Source: Archaeoglobus_B sp964471215 | Lineage (GTDB): Archaea; Halobacteriota; Archaeoglobi; Archaeoglobales; Archaeoglobaceae | Assembly: GCA_964471215.1 (NCBI GenBank) | Contig: CAYYFC010000033.1 | Coordinates: forward strand, 1 to 16,406 | Length of the DNA stretch: 16,406 nt | Direction of reading: 5' to 3' | Part shown: positions 1-7,409 of the stretch, piece after piece | How positions within the stretch are numbered: position 1 is the first letter of the stretch | Layout: every line of letters begins with the position of its first letter | Notes under the pieces: generated by a model | What the model was told of the DNA's origin: nothing | What the model saw: the letters and a program-made list of their open reading frames with translations, nothing else | The model's database searches: none | Made by a program: the position numbers and the translations under genes

Positions 1-29
1 TTAACTTGCAAGAGTGTCGTGTCCATCAT
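1..29 (-). CDS. Start of a downstream gene, probably the ABC permease (partial)
   Basis: Two bases after the stop of the substrate-binding protein, the minus strand has two consecutive ATG codons (29-27 and 26-24). An open frame (MMDTTLLQV) then runs off the window edge. In this kind of operon the next gene is normally the FecCD/BtuC-type permease, and the tight spacing fits an operon. Only nine codons are visible, the ribosome binding site is weak, and the identity is inferred from context alone. Confidence 0.3.
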
Positions 30-31
30 TC

Positions 32-1189
32 TTACCACTTAGGGTATACGAAGCTTCCCTGTTTACTTACATTGAACTTTATGTGTAAAAAGTTGTCGAT
101 ATACTCTTGAAATACCTCCTTTGGATCGATGTCACTGTACATTTCTGGGTAGAGCCATTTAGCAACAGTCACAAGAGCGACTGGGAAGGATGGAGCCGTT
201 GCAAGATCAGCAGATATCACGTAAACTCTACCGTTCTTTACAGCTGGCACATTTTCAAATCCTGGTTTGTAGACAATCTCTTCATAATCGGCTTTCATTC
301 CACTAATGTCATCTATTTCGTATCCTCCCGCATAACTCCACCTCAATATTACCTCTGGAGCCCAGACTATTACCTGTTCAGGATCAACATCGAAGTAACC
401 TTTTCTACCCTTAAGAACATTTTCTCCTCCAGCCGCAACTGATAGATCGTAAGTCCCTGTCCCCTCACCGAAAGCCCTTAAGGGTTTACCACATGTGTAA
501 ACCTTGACTTTCTTTTCGGGAATTCTAGACTTCACGAGATTTTCATACTTCTCAAACCATTCGATGTATTTGCTAGCATTCTCCTCTTTGTCGAGTAGAT
601 AACCTAACTTTTCAATTTCTTCCTTCATCGTGCTACCCTTGTAAAAATCAAGCCTTATAACCTTTGTATCCACACCGATAAGCTCTAATTTCTCTTCAAG
701 TTTGCTTGGATCTGGCCATCTGACATAGGATATAACAACATCTGGATTGAGACTTACTATTGCTTCTACATCTGGATCGAAGCAACTCCCTATGGATGGT
801 AACTTACTTAACTCTGGAAATTGCCTTTTACTTTCTTTCGTATATTTGCTAACGCCAACAACTTTGTCCTCAGCACCCAATATGACTAATGCTTCAACTG
901 CGTCACTGTGCAAGGCTACTATTCTCTTTATCGGCTTGTATATCGTTATAGTTCTATTTGCCGAATCGACAATCGACTTCGGTTCTCCATTCCAGTAAAT
1001 GTAAACGTAAGATGCATTCCTAATCTCATCTAAACTCAATGTTGGAGTTCCGAGCATATAATCCATTATTGCATTCGCAAGTTCATCCTTCGTTATCCTG
1101 TTATCGTTAAATAAGTCCATGTAACTGTTAGCGTTCACAACTCCAATACACGAAATGAGCAATATTAGAGCTAGGGAAACTTTTTTCAT
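32..1189 (-). CDS. ABC transporter substrate-binding protein (iron-chelate/cobalamin type) with N-terminal EF-hand/dockerin-like segment
   Basis: A 385-residue exported binding protein of the BtuF/FepB type, which captures an iron chelate, corrinoid or other metal complex outside the membrane and hands it to an ABC permease. Residues 1-20 are a signal peptide. An LISC motif ending at Cys14 could be a lipobox, but the hydrophobic stretch before it is short. Residues 25-36 resemble one EF-hand loop (D25, D29, I32, E36), as in dockerin-like segments of archaeal binding proteins. The binding domain starts near residue 60 with the family pattern VDSANRTITI then IKRIVAL, followed by DPDVEAIVSLNPDVVI. 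I chose ATG 1189 rather than the GTG at 1198: an AGGAGGTG ribosome site lies 6 bases before it, the GTG overlaps that site, and this ATG overlaps the upstream stop as ATGA (translational coupling). The ligand cannot be read from the sequence. Confidence 0.9.
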   Translation of the reverse strand: MKKVSLALILLISCIGVVNANSYMDLFNDNRITKDELANAIMDYMLGTPTLSLDEIRNASYVYIYWNGEPKSIVDSANRTITIYKPIKRIVALHSDAVEALVILGAEDKVVGVSKYTKESKRQFPELSKLPSIGSCFDPDVEAIVSLNPDVVISYVRWPDPSKLEEKLELIGVDTKVIRLDFYKGSTMKEEIEKLGYLLDKEENASKYIEWFEKYENLVKSRIPEKKVKVYTCGKPLRAFGEGTGTYDLSVAAGGENVLKGRKGYFDVDPEQVIVWAPEVILRWSYAGGYEIDDISGMKADYEEIVYKPGFENVPAVKNGRVYVISADLATAPSFPVALVTVAKWLYPEMYSDIDPKEVFQEYIDNFLHIKFNVSKQGSFVYPKW

Positions 1190-1764
1190 CTTAACCACCT
1201 CCTAAGAAAGATCAAGGAGATAGAGAGTACTACTATCGCAAACTCGAAACCAGGTGTCTGCTTAGTTGTAGCAGTTAGAGGTGGAGTTGTTACATGTGGT
1301 GTAGTTACGATTGTAGTCGTAGGTATTGCGGTTGTAATTGTTGGAGTTATGGTGGTTGTAGGAATCTGCGCAACTTTACTTACAGAAATCGATGCTTCAA
1401 GTCTACCTTCTCCTTCATTTAGCATGTCTATCCATTTTCCATTAAATGTAAATGTTCCCTCACTCGATGGTGCTTTAAATGTGCATTCAGCTCTTTTATC
1501 GTTTATTATAGCAAGGGACAAATTGTTCCTCAAAACTTTGTATGGTGTTGAGCAGTTTACGAGCATAAATCCTTTTGGAATATTTAAAGTTACACCGACA
1601 ACAGTTGGTAAATTTCCATCGACTTCAACGTAAATATTAAATTTCTCGTTAGGTTGAACAACGCTTGGAGTCTTTATTTCAACATTGAGTGCGCTCGCCA
1701 TAGATACACATAATGTTAAGAATGTTAAGTATGCGATGATTATGATTGCGATAAACTTCTTCAT
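1186..1764 (-). CDS. PGF-CTERM surface protein with Thr/Pro-rich stalk
   Basis: A 192-residue secreted, surface-anchored protein and first gene of the uptake operon. It has a signal peptide (about 1-25, ending in ASA) and then a compact, mostly beta-type domain (about 26-132), possibly Ig- or cohesin-like, which I do not recognise as a named family. A threonine/proline-rich stalk follows (about 133-170), typical of O-glycosylated spacers. The C-terminus is a tripartite sorting signal: PGF at 171, a hydrophobic helix and a final basic RRWLR. This matches PGF-CTERM signals processed by archaeosortase A, after which the protein is attached to membrane lipid. Two N-glycosylation sequons (NCS, NLS) are present. 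The stop overlaps the binding-protein start by 4 bases. It may be a cell-surface receptor or tether for that protein; this is inference. Confidence 0.75.
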   Translation of the reverse strand: MKKFIAIIIIAYLTFLTLCVSMASALNVEIKTPSVVQPNEKFNIYVEVDGNLPTVVGVTLNIPKGFMLVNCSTPYKVLRNNLSLAIINDKRAECTFKAPSSEGTFTFNGKWIDMLNEGEGRLEASISVSKVAQIPTTTITPTITTAIPTTTIVTTPHVTTPPLTATTKQTPGFEFAIVVLSISLIFLRRWLR

Positions 1765-1784
1765 AGTATCTTGTTATATCTTAC

Positions 1785-1792
1785 AAATATAA
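1785..1792 (-). promoter_or_regulatory. TATA box of the uptake operon
   Basis: Read on the minus strand this is TTATATTT, centred about 24 bases before the ATG at 1764. Archaeal transcription starts roughly 25 bases after the TATA centre, so the mRNA should begin at or very near the start codon. No ribosome binding site precedes that ATG, which fits a leaderless transcript. Confidence 0.5.
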
Positions 1793-1802
1793 GTATTACC
1801 AT
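1791..1802. promoter_or_regulatory. Candidate operator, GTATTACC copy 1
   Basis: AAGTATTACCAT directly abuts the TATA box of the uptake operon. Its core GTA-T-TAC is an odd-length palindrome. Close copies lie at 3564-3576 and next to the cobN TATA box. The position over the TFB recognition element would suit a repressor. The regulator is unknown. Confidence 0.35.
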
Positions 1803-1878
1803 TGAGCTCATTGGATATATCAATTAAAATCAAAAAACTTAAAAATGATATTTTATTATTACTATCTGGTGATTTATC

Positions 1879-2469
1879 ATGAGAAAATTGTTACTATTCA
1901 TGGGTTTAGTAATATGCATTGGGTTAGCAGCAATAGTTGTGAATGCCTTTACAAGTGCAGATAATGACATAGTTTTAAGTCCAAGTGGAACCTTTGTTTG
2001 CGCACATGCCAAAGATATAACATTCTATAACTCGAGTGCCAAAAACTGCTGGTTCAGAATTAGTGGAGCAGACCGGATCTATTCAAATGGAACTATCATG
2101 TTTAAAAGGGCAAGTGATATAGAAATAAATATACCAAGAGATTTGAAAGGAACCGTTTGGATATGCACAAAGAGAGGATGGAATCCTTTAGGAGGTAAAA
2201 TTGAGTACTATAAGGATAGGGGATACTGCTATATAACTTCGCTAAAATATGGAAAAGCAGAGATTCCGGCTGCAAAGCTGATTCCTGGAGAGGAATACGT
2301 TTTGATCGTTGAACTTATAGATTCCTCCTACCTCTTTAACTATGAAGACAAACCAGGAAGAGATCATTGGATAAAGATTGACGATACCGATACGTTCGAT
2401 AGAGTTGAAATATTTGGTTATGGTCCAATATTGAAAACATCTTTTAAAATCGTAGTTGAAAAGGAGTAA
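1879..2469 (+). CDS. Secreted protein of unknown function, four cysteines
   Basis: I do not recognise the family. The 196-residue product has a clear signal peptide (hydrophobic 4-21, likely cleavage after A23). The mature part carries four cysteines (41, 57, 96, 117) that could form two disulfides outside the cell, and two N-glycosylation sequons (N51, N70). It is rich in aromatic residues and predicted beta strands, with no anchor or membrane segment at the C-terminus, so it is probably soluble or held by a partner. Start ATG 1879 is preceded by GGTGAT 6 bases upstream, and a plausible TATA (CTTAAAAAT, about 1839-1847) would give a short leader. It is divergent from the ABC uptake operon and may be a ligand-binding or scavenging factor for it; that is inferred from position alone. 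Confidence 0.75.
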   Translation: MRKLLLFMGLVICIGLAAIVVNAFTSADNDIVLSPSGTFVCAHAKDITFYNSSAKNCWFRISGADRIYSNGTIMFKRASDIEINIPRDLKGTVWICTKRGWNPLGGKIEYYKDRGYCYITSLKYGKAEIPAAKLIPGEEYVLIVELIDSSYLFNYEDKPGRDHWIKIDDTDTFDRVEIFGYGPILKTSFKIVVEKE

Positions 2470-2476
2470 TTTTAGA

Positions 2477-2506
2477 GATTTATATTTATTTGATTTATAT
2501 TTATTT
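2477..2506. repeat. Perfect 15-base tandem repeat in a convergent terminator region
   Basis: The unit GATTTATATTTATTT occurs twice head to tail (2477-2491 and 2492-2506), in the 41-base gap between two convergent genes. The T-rich stretches on the plus strand suit archaeal oligo-T termination of the secreted-protein gene; termination for the opposite gene is less clear. Confidence 0.6.
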
Positions 2507-2510
2507 AAAT

Positions 2511-3449
2511 TCAACAACACTTCAGGAAAATTAATAGGATTACGGTTCTTGTCATCATCATAAGCGAGAGACTTATTAAACCTCTAAGTAGTCCAAGCCT
2601 TAATCCGAATATCGAGATCCACTGAGGAAAGTAAAATCTAGTATAAAGTATAGGTAGCATGAAAACACTGCCTAAGAGCAAAGATATTATTGCATCCTTC
2701 TCGCATATCACACCGCTCTGCAAAAGTGACCCGAGCATTGAAAAACCCACTATAGGAGATGCTATATATGTTGCAATAGCTGGAATTGCAATTGATGGCA
2801 AGTTTAACGTTTTTGCAATCGGATGCAAGAGTGTTTCAGTTCTATCGATCAAGCCGGCACCCATCAGTGTAAATGTGCAGAACGTAACGACAATAAATAC
2901 AACAGCTATCCTTTTGAACCTTTTAAGTGTCTTTCTTAAAGCCAATTTGAACGAAAAATCCTTTGAATTTGTTACAATTTCAATAGCAACACTTCTACCA
3001 TCTAAAATTAGCTTACCACAGATGATTACAAATATAAATGAAACGATTGTTCCCAGCCATAACGTCGCTACATATATGCCTCCAACGTAAAGTCCCAACA
3101 TTGGCAGAATAACCGGTAGATGATAGGTAAAGGTCTCTTTAAGTGGTGTAACTGTTGAGTTAAGAATTGAAGAAAGTAGAGCCTCTTTGTCCTTCAGAAC
3201 TCCTTCCTCTCTTAAGTTCTGAAGCATAGCATTCGATGCAGTTGGTGAACCTATGGCTGTTATGAAGGTAATACCACAAACATCTGGAAGGTTCGCGAGC
3301 TTTGTAAGTTGTTTTCCAATTTTTTCAAATCTTTTCAGCAGACCAAATCCTAGCAGGACTTCAGAGGTTAGCATACCAAAGAAGACAATTGGCAATACTC
3401 GTAATGTGAGGCTGAGGGTGCTAATTGTTATGTCGTAAAATCTGAACAT
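2511..3449 (-). CDS. Gate-domain (nucleoside-recognition type) integral membrane protein
   Basis: A 312-residue polytopic membrane protein with about eight hydrophobic segments in two similar halves (roughly 1-160 and 175-312). Each half has a Gly/Ser/Pro re-entrant-like stretch: ITAIGSPTASNAML near 60-75, and IASPIVGFSMLGSLLQSG near 235. This is the architecture of the Gate domain (labelled nucleoside recognition), also found in the permease part of FeoB and in nucleoside transporters. Archaeal stand-alone versions are poorly characterised. Its neighbours are a metal-chelate uptake operon and a CobN-type chelatase, so transport of a metal or tetrapyrrole across the membrane is more likely here than nucleoside uptake; that is inference. 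The start ATG 3449 has no strong ribosome binding site. The C-terminus ends in two cysteines (KCC). Confidence 0.7.
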   Translation of the reverse strand: MFRFYDITISTLSLTLRVLPIVFFGMLTSEVLLGFGLLKRFEKIGKQLTKLANLPDVCGITFITAIGSPTASNAMLQNLREEGVLKDKEALLSSILNSTVTPLKETFTYHLPVILPMLGLYVGGIYVATLWLGTIVSFIFVIICGKLILDGRSVAIEIVTNSKDFSFKLALRKTLKRFKRIAVVFIVVTFCTFTLMGAGLIDRTETLLHPIAKTLNLPSIAIPAIATYIASPIVGFSMLGSLLQSGVICEKDAIISLLLGSVFMLPILYTRFYFPQWISIFGLRLGLLRGLISLSLMMMTRTVILLIFLKCC

Positions 3450-3563
3450 ATCAGATTGTTAATATTTTCGCTCTTAACAATTACGAAAAAAATTTAAAAT
3501 TATATAATAATATTCCTGCATTAACTAATAACTTATCAAAATTAAACTTACTAATAAGATGTT

Positions 3564-3576
3564 AAGTAATACCATT
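3564..3576. promoter_or_regulatory. Candidate operator, GTAATACC copy 2
   Basis: AAGTAATACCATT differs from the copy at 1791-1803 by one base. It lies in the AT-rich 210-base divergent region between the Gate-protein gene and cobN, 73 bases upstream of the third copy. Significance rests on the three-fold recurrence. Confidence 0.3.
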
Positions 3577-3630
3577 TGTATATATTATAATATTTTCTGT
3601 GATAAAATTATATCCTTAAATAAAAAGAGT

Positions 3631-3638
3631 TATAAATA
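3631..3638 (+). promoter_or_regulatory. TATA box of the chelatase operon
   Basis: TATAAATA centred 25 bases before the cobN ATG at 3660. The distance predicts transcription starting at the start codon. There is no ribosome binding site in the interval, so the mRNA is probably leaderless. Confidence 0.55.
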
Positions 3639-3648
3639 GTAATACCAT
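3638..3648. promoter_or_regulatory. Candidate operator, GTAATACC copy 3
   Basis: AGTAATACCAT begins at the last base of the cobN TATA box and lies between it and the predicted transcription start, where a bound repressor would block polymerase. It shares the ten-base core AGTAATACCA with the copy at 3565-3574. Confidence 0.35.
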
Positions 3649-3659
3649 AAAGCGATTAT

Positions 3660-6600
3660 ATGATCTGCTTAATACTGGGATATGGTGCTAAGCCTCTGAT
3701 TAAACTCAAGAAGATTTTGAAAGAAGAGAGGATAGACGGAATCGTCTTAACAGATCAGAACTGTGAAAAAGAGTTAGAAAATATTCTTAAATCAAAAGTT
3801 ATTTTCATCTACGCTCACGAACTTCCCGATTCTGTTGTAAAAAGTTTAGATGGTTGTAATGCCAAAATAATCTCAGCAGGAGGTTTGGAAGATTTGACAA
3901 ATGTTCCTTTAAGTATTTATATTAAAGCCAAATCGTATTATGTTATTGGCGGAGAACAAAATCTGAGGAACTTAGTCAGATTTTTAGCCAGTTTGACTGG
4001 AGATCTAAGAGATTACGATGATCCTAAGGATGTTCCAGTGCATGGTATATACCATCCGAGATTAGGTTTTTTCGGTAGTTTGGAGGAATATCTGAATTCA
4101 TACGATAAAAGACCATTGATAGGTTTACTCTTTTGGAGGAGTTCTTGGCTCTATGGAGATACAAAGCATGTTGAAGAGATCGTGAACGCTTTTGAGAAAG
4201 AGGGTTTTGGTGTAATCCCTGTATTTACCCTTCCAAAGGATTTGACAACTGGAATAGGTAAGGACATAGATGAAAGTGTTGAAGAATTCTTCACGAGAGA
4301 TGGGCAGGTCGTTGTAGATGCTATCATAAGCTTAATTTCTTTCGGAATCGAATATCTCAGAAAGTTGGAAAAGCTCGGTGTCCCAATATTCTCGCCAATA
4401 TGCTCATACTATCAATCTGTTGGGGATTGGAAAGAGAGCAATGGAATTGATTACATGACACTTGTTTACGGTGTAATAATTCCAGAAGTTTCAGGGGCAA
4501 TTGAGCCAATTTTTGTAGCTGGATCAAGGAATGTTGACGGGTTTAAGATTATCGAGCCTTATCAAGAACACATAGATTACCTGGCTAGAAGGGTTAAAAG
4601 ATGGGTCGAGTTGAGGAGGAAGCCCAAAAAAGATGTAAGGATAGCGATAGTTCTGATAAATCCACCATGCAAGGGCTTAGAGGCTAATATTGCTGTTGGA
4701 GCTGGATTAGACGTTCCAGAAAGCATTGTGAGGCTTTTGCATAGGCTTAAAGAGGAGGGTTACACTGTTGATGGAGTTCCGAAGAGTGGGGAAGAATTGA
4801 TAAGGCTAATTTTGGAGAGAAAGGCGATAAGCGAGTTCAGGTGGACATCTGTTGAGGACATAGTCAGATGTGGAGGTGCTATAGATTTCGTAAGCTTGGA
4901 TGATTATTTGGAATGGTTTAATGAGCTTCCAGAGGATTTGAAAAATAAGATAATCAAAGATTGGGGTAAGCCTGAAGAAGTTCTGGCTGGAAAGGTTGAT
5001 AAAGCTCTTGTTGGAATGGTCTACAAGGGTAAGTTCGTGATTCCGGGAATTAGGTTTGGAAATGTCTTCATAACTCCTCAGCCGAAGTTCGGATGTGCTG
5101 GTGCGAGATGCGATGGTAGAGTTTGTAGAATACTACACGATCCAACCATAGTACCTCCACATCAGTGGTGGGCAGTTTATAGGTGGATCACAAGGAAGTT
5201 CAAGGCTGATGTCATAATTCACTTTGGAACTCATGGATATTTGGAGTTCAGACCAGGAAATGGTGTAGGATTGTCTCCTTCATGCGTTCCAGAAGCGAGC
5301 TTAGATGACGTTCCACATCTCTACGTTTACATCGTATCAAACCCAATGGAAGGTGTAATAGCAAAGAGGAGAAGTTATGCAACTCTGATCGATCATATAT
5401 ATCCGCCAATGGCAATGGCCGAAGTTTTAGATGAATTGGATTCACTTTTAAATCAGTATGCAAGGGCAAAGAACTTAGGAGAAGATGCGAGAAGGAAAAA
5501 GTTGTATGAGGAGATACTCAAGAAGGCTGAAGATTGTAAGATAAGGATAAGAAACCCAGAGAACGAGGATGAGACAATAGAGGAAATTCATCGCTATGTT
5601 GATCTGATAAGAGGGTCACAGATAAACCTTGGGCTCCACATATTTGGCAATCCACCAAGAGATGAAAAAAGACTGGCTGAGTATGTCGTTGCAGCGATGG
5701 CTTACGATTCCTACTATTCACCTTCTATAAGGAGAGTTGTTGCTGAGGCTATTGGGCTGAACTACGACGAAATTAAGAGAAATCCCATAGGTGTTACAAA
5801 CGGTTACATAAACAGGGAGCTGTTGGAGATTATCCACAAGCTTTCAGTTTGTATACTTGAGAGACTCCTGAGTGGAGAGGGCTACGATATCATTTGCGAA
5901 GAGATCAGAAAAATTGGATTTAAAGTTGCTAAACTCCATAAATTGAAAGAGGTGTTTGAGAAAGCTCTAAAGGTTACGAAGAAGATTTTGGAGTGCAAAA
6001 GAGAATACAATGGATTTTTGAAGGGCTTGAAGAGTGAATACATTGAACCGGGACCGTCTGGAGCTATAACAAGGGGTAAATTTGAGATACTTCCAACTGG
6101 AAGGAATTTCTACGCTGTAGACCCAAGATCTTTACCGACAAAATCTGCTTGGCATATAGGCGTTGAAACCGCTGAAAAGTTGCTTGAAGAATTTAGGAGA
6201 AAGCATGGTAGGTATCCTGAGACAGTTGGACAAGTTTTGTGGAGTATCGATGCCTACAAGGCCGATGGAGAGCAAATAGCTCAAATCCTTTACCTCTTAG
6301 GGGTTAAACCAATTTGGAAGGGTGATCGTGTTGCGGGTCTTGAAGTCATACCGCTTGAAGAGTTGAAAAGACCGAGGATAGATGTTTTGGTCAGGATAAG
6401 CGGGATTGTCAGGGATACTCTGCCAAACTACATCCATTTAATAGATGAGGCTATTGAAAAAGTCGTTACTCTAAATGAACCTATCGAAATGAACTTTGTG
6501 AGAAAACACTACATCGAACACATCAAGAAGTTGGTTAAAATGGGTAAGAGCTTTGAAGAGGCAACGAAATTTGCGAGATTCAGAGTGTTTGGTGCTCCAC

Positions 6601-7409
6601 CCGGAGCCTATGGAGCGGGAGTGAATTTGGCTATTGAATCTTCTGGATGGAAAGTTAATGAAGATTTGGCAAAAGTTTGGATTCAATGGAGCGGTTACGC
6701 CTATAGTAGAGAAGATTTTGGAATTAATGCTCACGAGTCGCTAATACTGAACTTGAATAAGGTTGACATGATCAACAGAAATCACGTTAGTGATGAGCAC
6801 GATTTAACGAACTGCTGTTGCTACTTCGCATATCACGGTGGTTTCAAGAATGCTGTAGATGCTTTGACTGGGAAAAACGTGGATGTAGTCCAAGTGGATA
6901 CAAGAGATTTGAGTGATACGAAGGTTGTGGATGTTAAGGTTGAGATTGAGAGGGTTGTGAGGACAAAACTTCTAAACGATATGTGGATTGAGGAAATGAA
7001 GAAGCATGGTTATAGAGGGGCGAGTGAGTTCTCGAAGAAGATCTTACATTTGTATGGCTGGGAAGTTACCACTAACCTCGTTGAAGATTGGATATTCGAT
7101 GAAATTTCCAAAAAGTACATTTTAGATGAAGAGATGAGAAGGTGGTTTGAGAAGAACAACATTTATGCACTTGAGGAGATCGCGAGGAGGTTAATAGAAG
7201 CTTACGAGAGAGGGTTATGGAAGACTAGTGAAGATTTGATTGAAAGGCTTAGAGAAGTTTATTCTGAGATCGAGGGAATTCTTGAAGAGAATATATGTGA
7301 AGGGGACATACAGGGTGGAGTGATCGAGATTTACACTGCAGAGGATGATGAGCACTGGATTAAGAAGATTGAAAGGGTGAATAGATTATGGAACCTCGCA
7401 AAAAGCTGA
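3660..7409 (+). CDS. cobN: CobN-like magnesium/cobalt chelatase large subunit
   Basis: A 1249-residue member of the CobN/BchH family, the porphyrin- or corrinoid-binding subunit of ATP-dependent class I metal chelatases. Family hallmarks run through the whole length: FGTHGYLEF near 522-530, GRNFYAVDPRSLPTKSAW near 820, FGAPPGAYGAGVN near 980, YHGGF near 1059, and the C-terminal GYRGASEF region. Length is normal. A cysteine-rich stretch, C479-x4-C484-x4-C489, and a triplet C1052-C1053-C1054 stand out. Neither cysteine group is part of the classical CobN consensus as I recall it; the first may be an archaeal subfamily trait. It overlaps the ChlI/ChlD gene by 22 bases. Anaerobic archaea usually insert cobalt early with CbiX/CbiK, so a role in cobalamin synthesis is doubtful. 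Corrinoid remodelling, another tetrapyrrole, or metal removal (as reported for the CobN relative HmuS in Bacteroides) are alternatives. Confidence 0.9.
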   Translation: MICLILGYGAKPLIKLKKILKEERIDGIVLTDQNCEKELENILKSKVIFIYAHELPDSVVKSLDGCNAKIISAGGLEDLTNVPLSIYIKAKSYYVIGGEQNLRNLVRFLASLTGDLRDYDDPKDVPVHGIYHPRLGFFGSLEEYLNSYDKRPLIGLLFWRSSWLYGDTKHVEEIVNAFEKEGFGVIPVFTLPKDLTTGIGKDIDESVEEFFTRDGQVVVDAIISLISFGIEYLRKLEKLGVPIFSPICSYYQSVGDWKESNGIDYMTLVYGVIIPEVSGAIEPIFVAGSRNVDGFKIIEPYQEHIDYLARRVKRWVELRRKPKKDVRIAIVLINPPCKGLEANIAVGAGLDVPESIVRLLHRLKEEGYTVDGVPKSGEELIRLILERKAISEFRWTSVEDIVRCGGAIDFVSLDDYLEWFNELPEDLKNKIIKDWGKPEEVLAGKVDKALVGMVYKGKFVIPGIRFGNVFITPQPKFGCAGARCDGRVCRILHDPTIVPPHQWWAVYRWITRKFKADVIIHFGTHGYLEFRPGNGVGLSPSCVPEASLDDVPHLYVYIVSNPMEGVIAKRRSYATLIDHIYPPMAMAEVLDELDSLLNQYARAKNLGEDARRKKLYEEILKKAEDCKIRIRNPENEDETIEEIHRYVDLIRGSQINLGLHIFGNPPRDEKRLAEYVVAAMAYDSYYSPSIRRVVAEAIGLNYDEIKRNPIGVTNGYINRELLEIIHKLSVCILERLLSGEGYDIICEEIRKIGFKVAKLHKLKEVFEKALKVTKKILECKREYNGFLKGLKSEYIEPGPSGAITRGKFEILPTGRNFYAVDPRSLPTKSAWHIGVETAEKLLEEFRRKHGRYPETVGQVLWSIDAYKADGEQIAQILYLLGVKPIWKGDRVAGLEVIPLEELKRPRIDVLVRISGIVRDTLPNYIHLIDEAIEKVVTLNEPIEMNFVRKHYIEHIKKLVKMGKSFEEATKFARFRVFGAPPGAYGAGVNLAIESSGWKVNEDLAKVWIQWSGYAYSREDFGINAHESLILNLNKVDMINRNHVSDEHDLTNCCCYFAYHGGFKNAVDALTGKNVDVVQVDTRDLSDTKVVDVKVEIERVVRTKLLNDMWIEEMKKHGYRGASEFSKKILHLYGWEVTTNLVEDWIFDEISKKYILDEEMRRWFEKNNIYALEEIARRLIEAYERGLWKTSEDLIERLREVYSEIEGILEENICEGDIQGGVIEIYTAEDDEHWIKKIERVNRLWNLAKS

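Noticed and set aside
1791..3648. Assigning the GTAwTACC motif to the nickel regulator NikR
   Set aside because: I cannot verify the archaeal NikR consensus from memory, and no second half-site at fixed spacing is evident.
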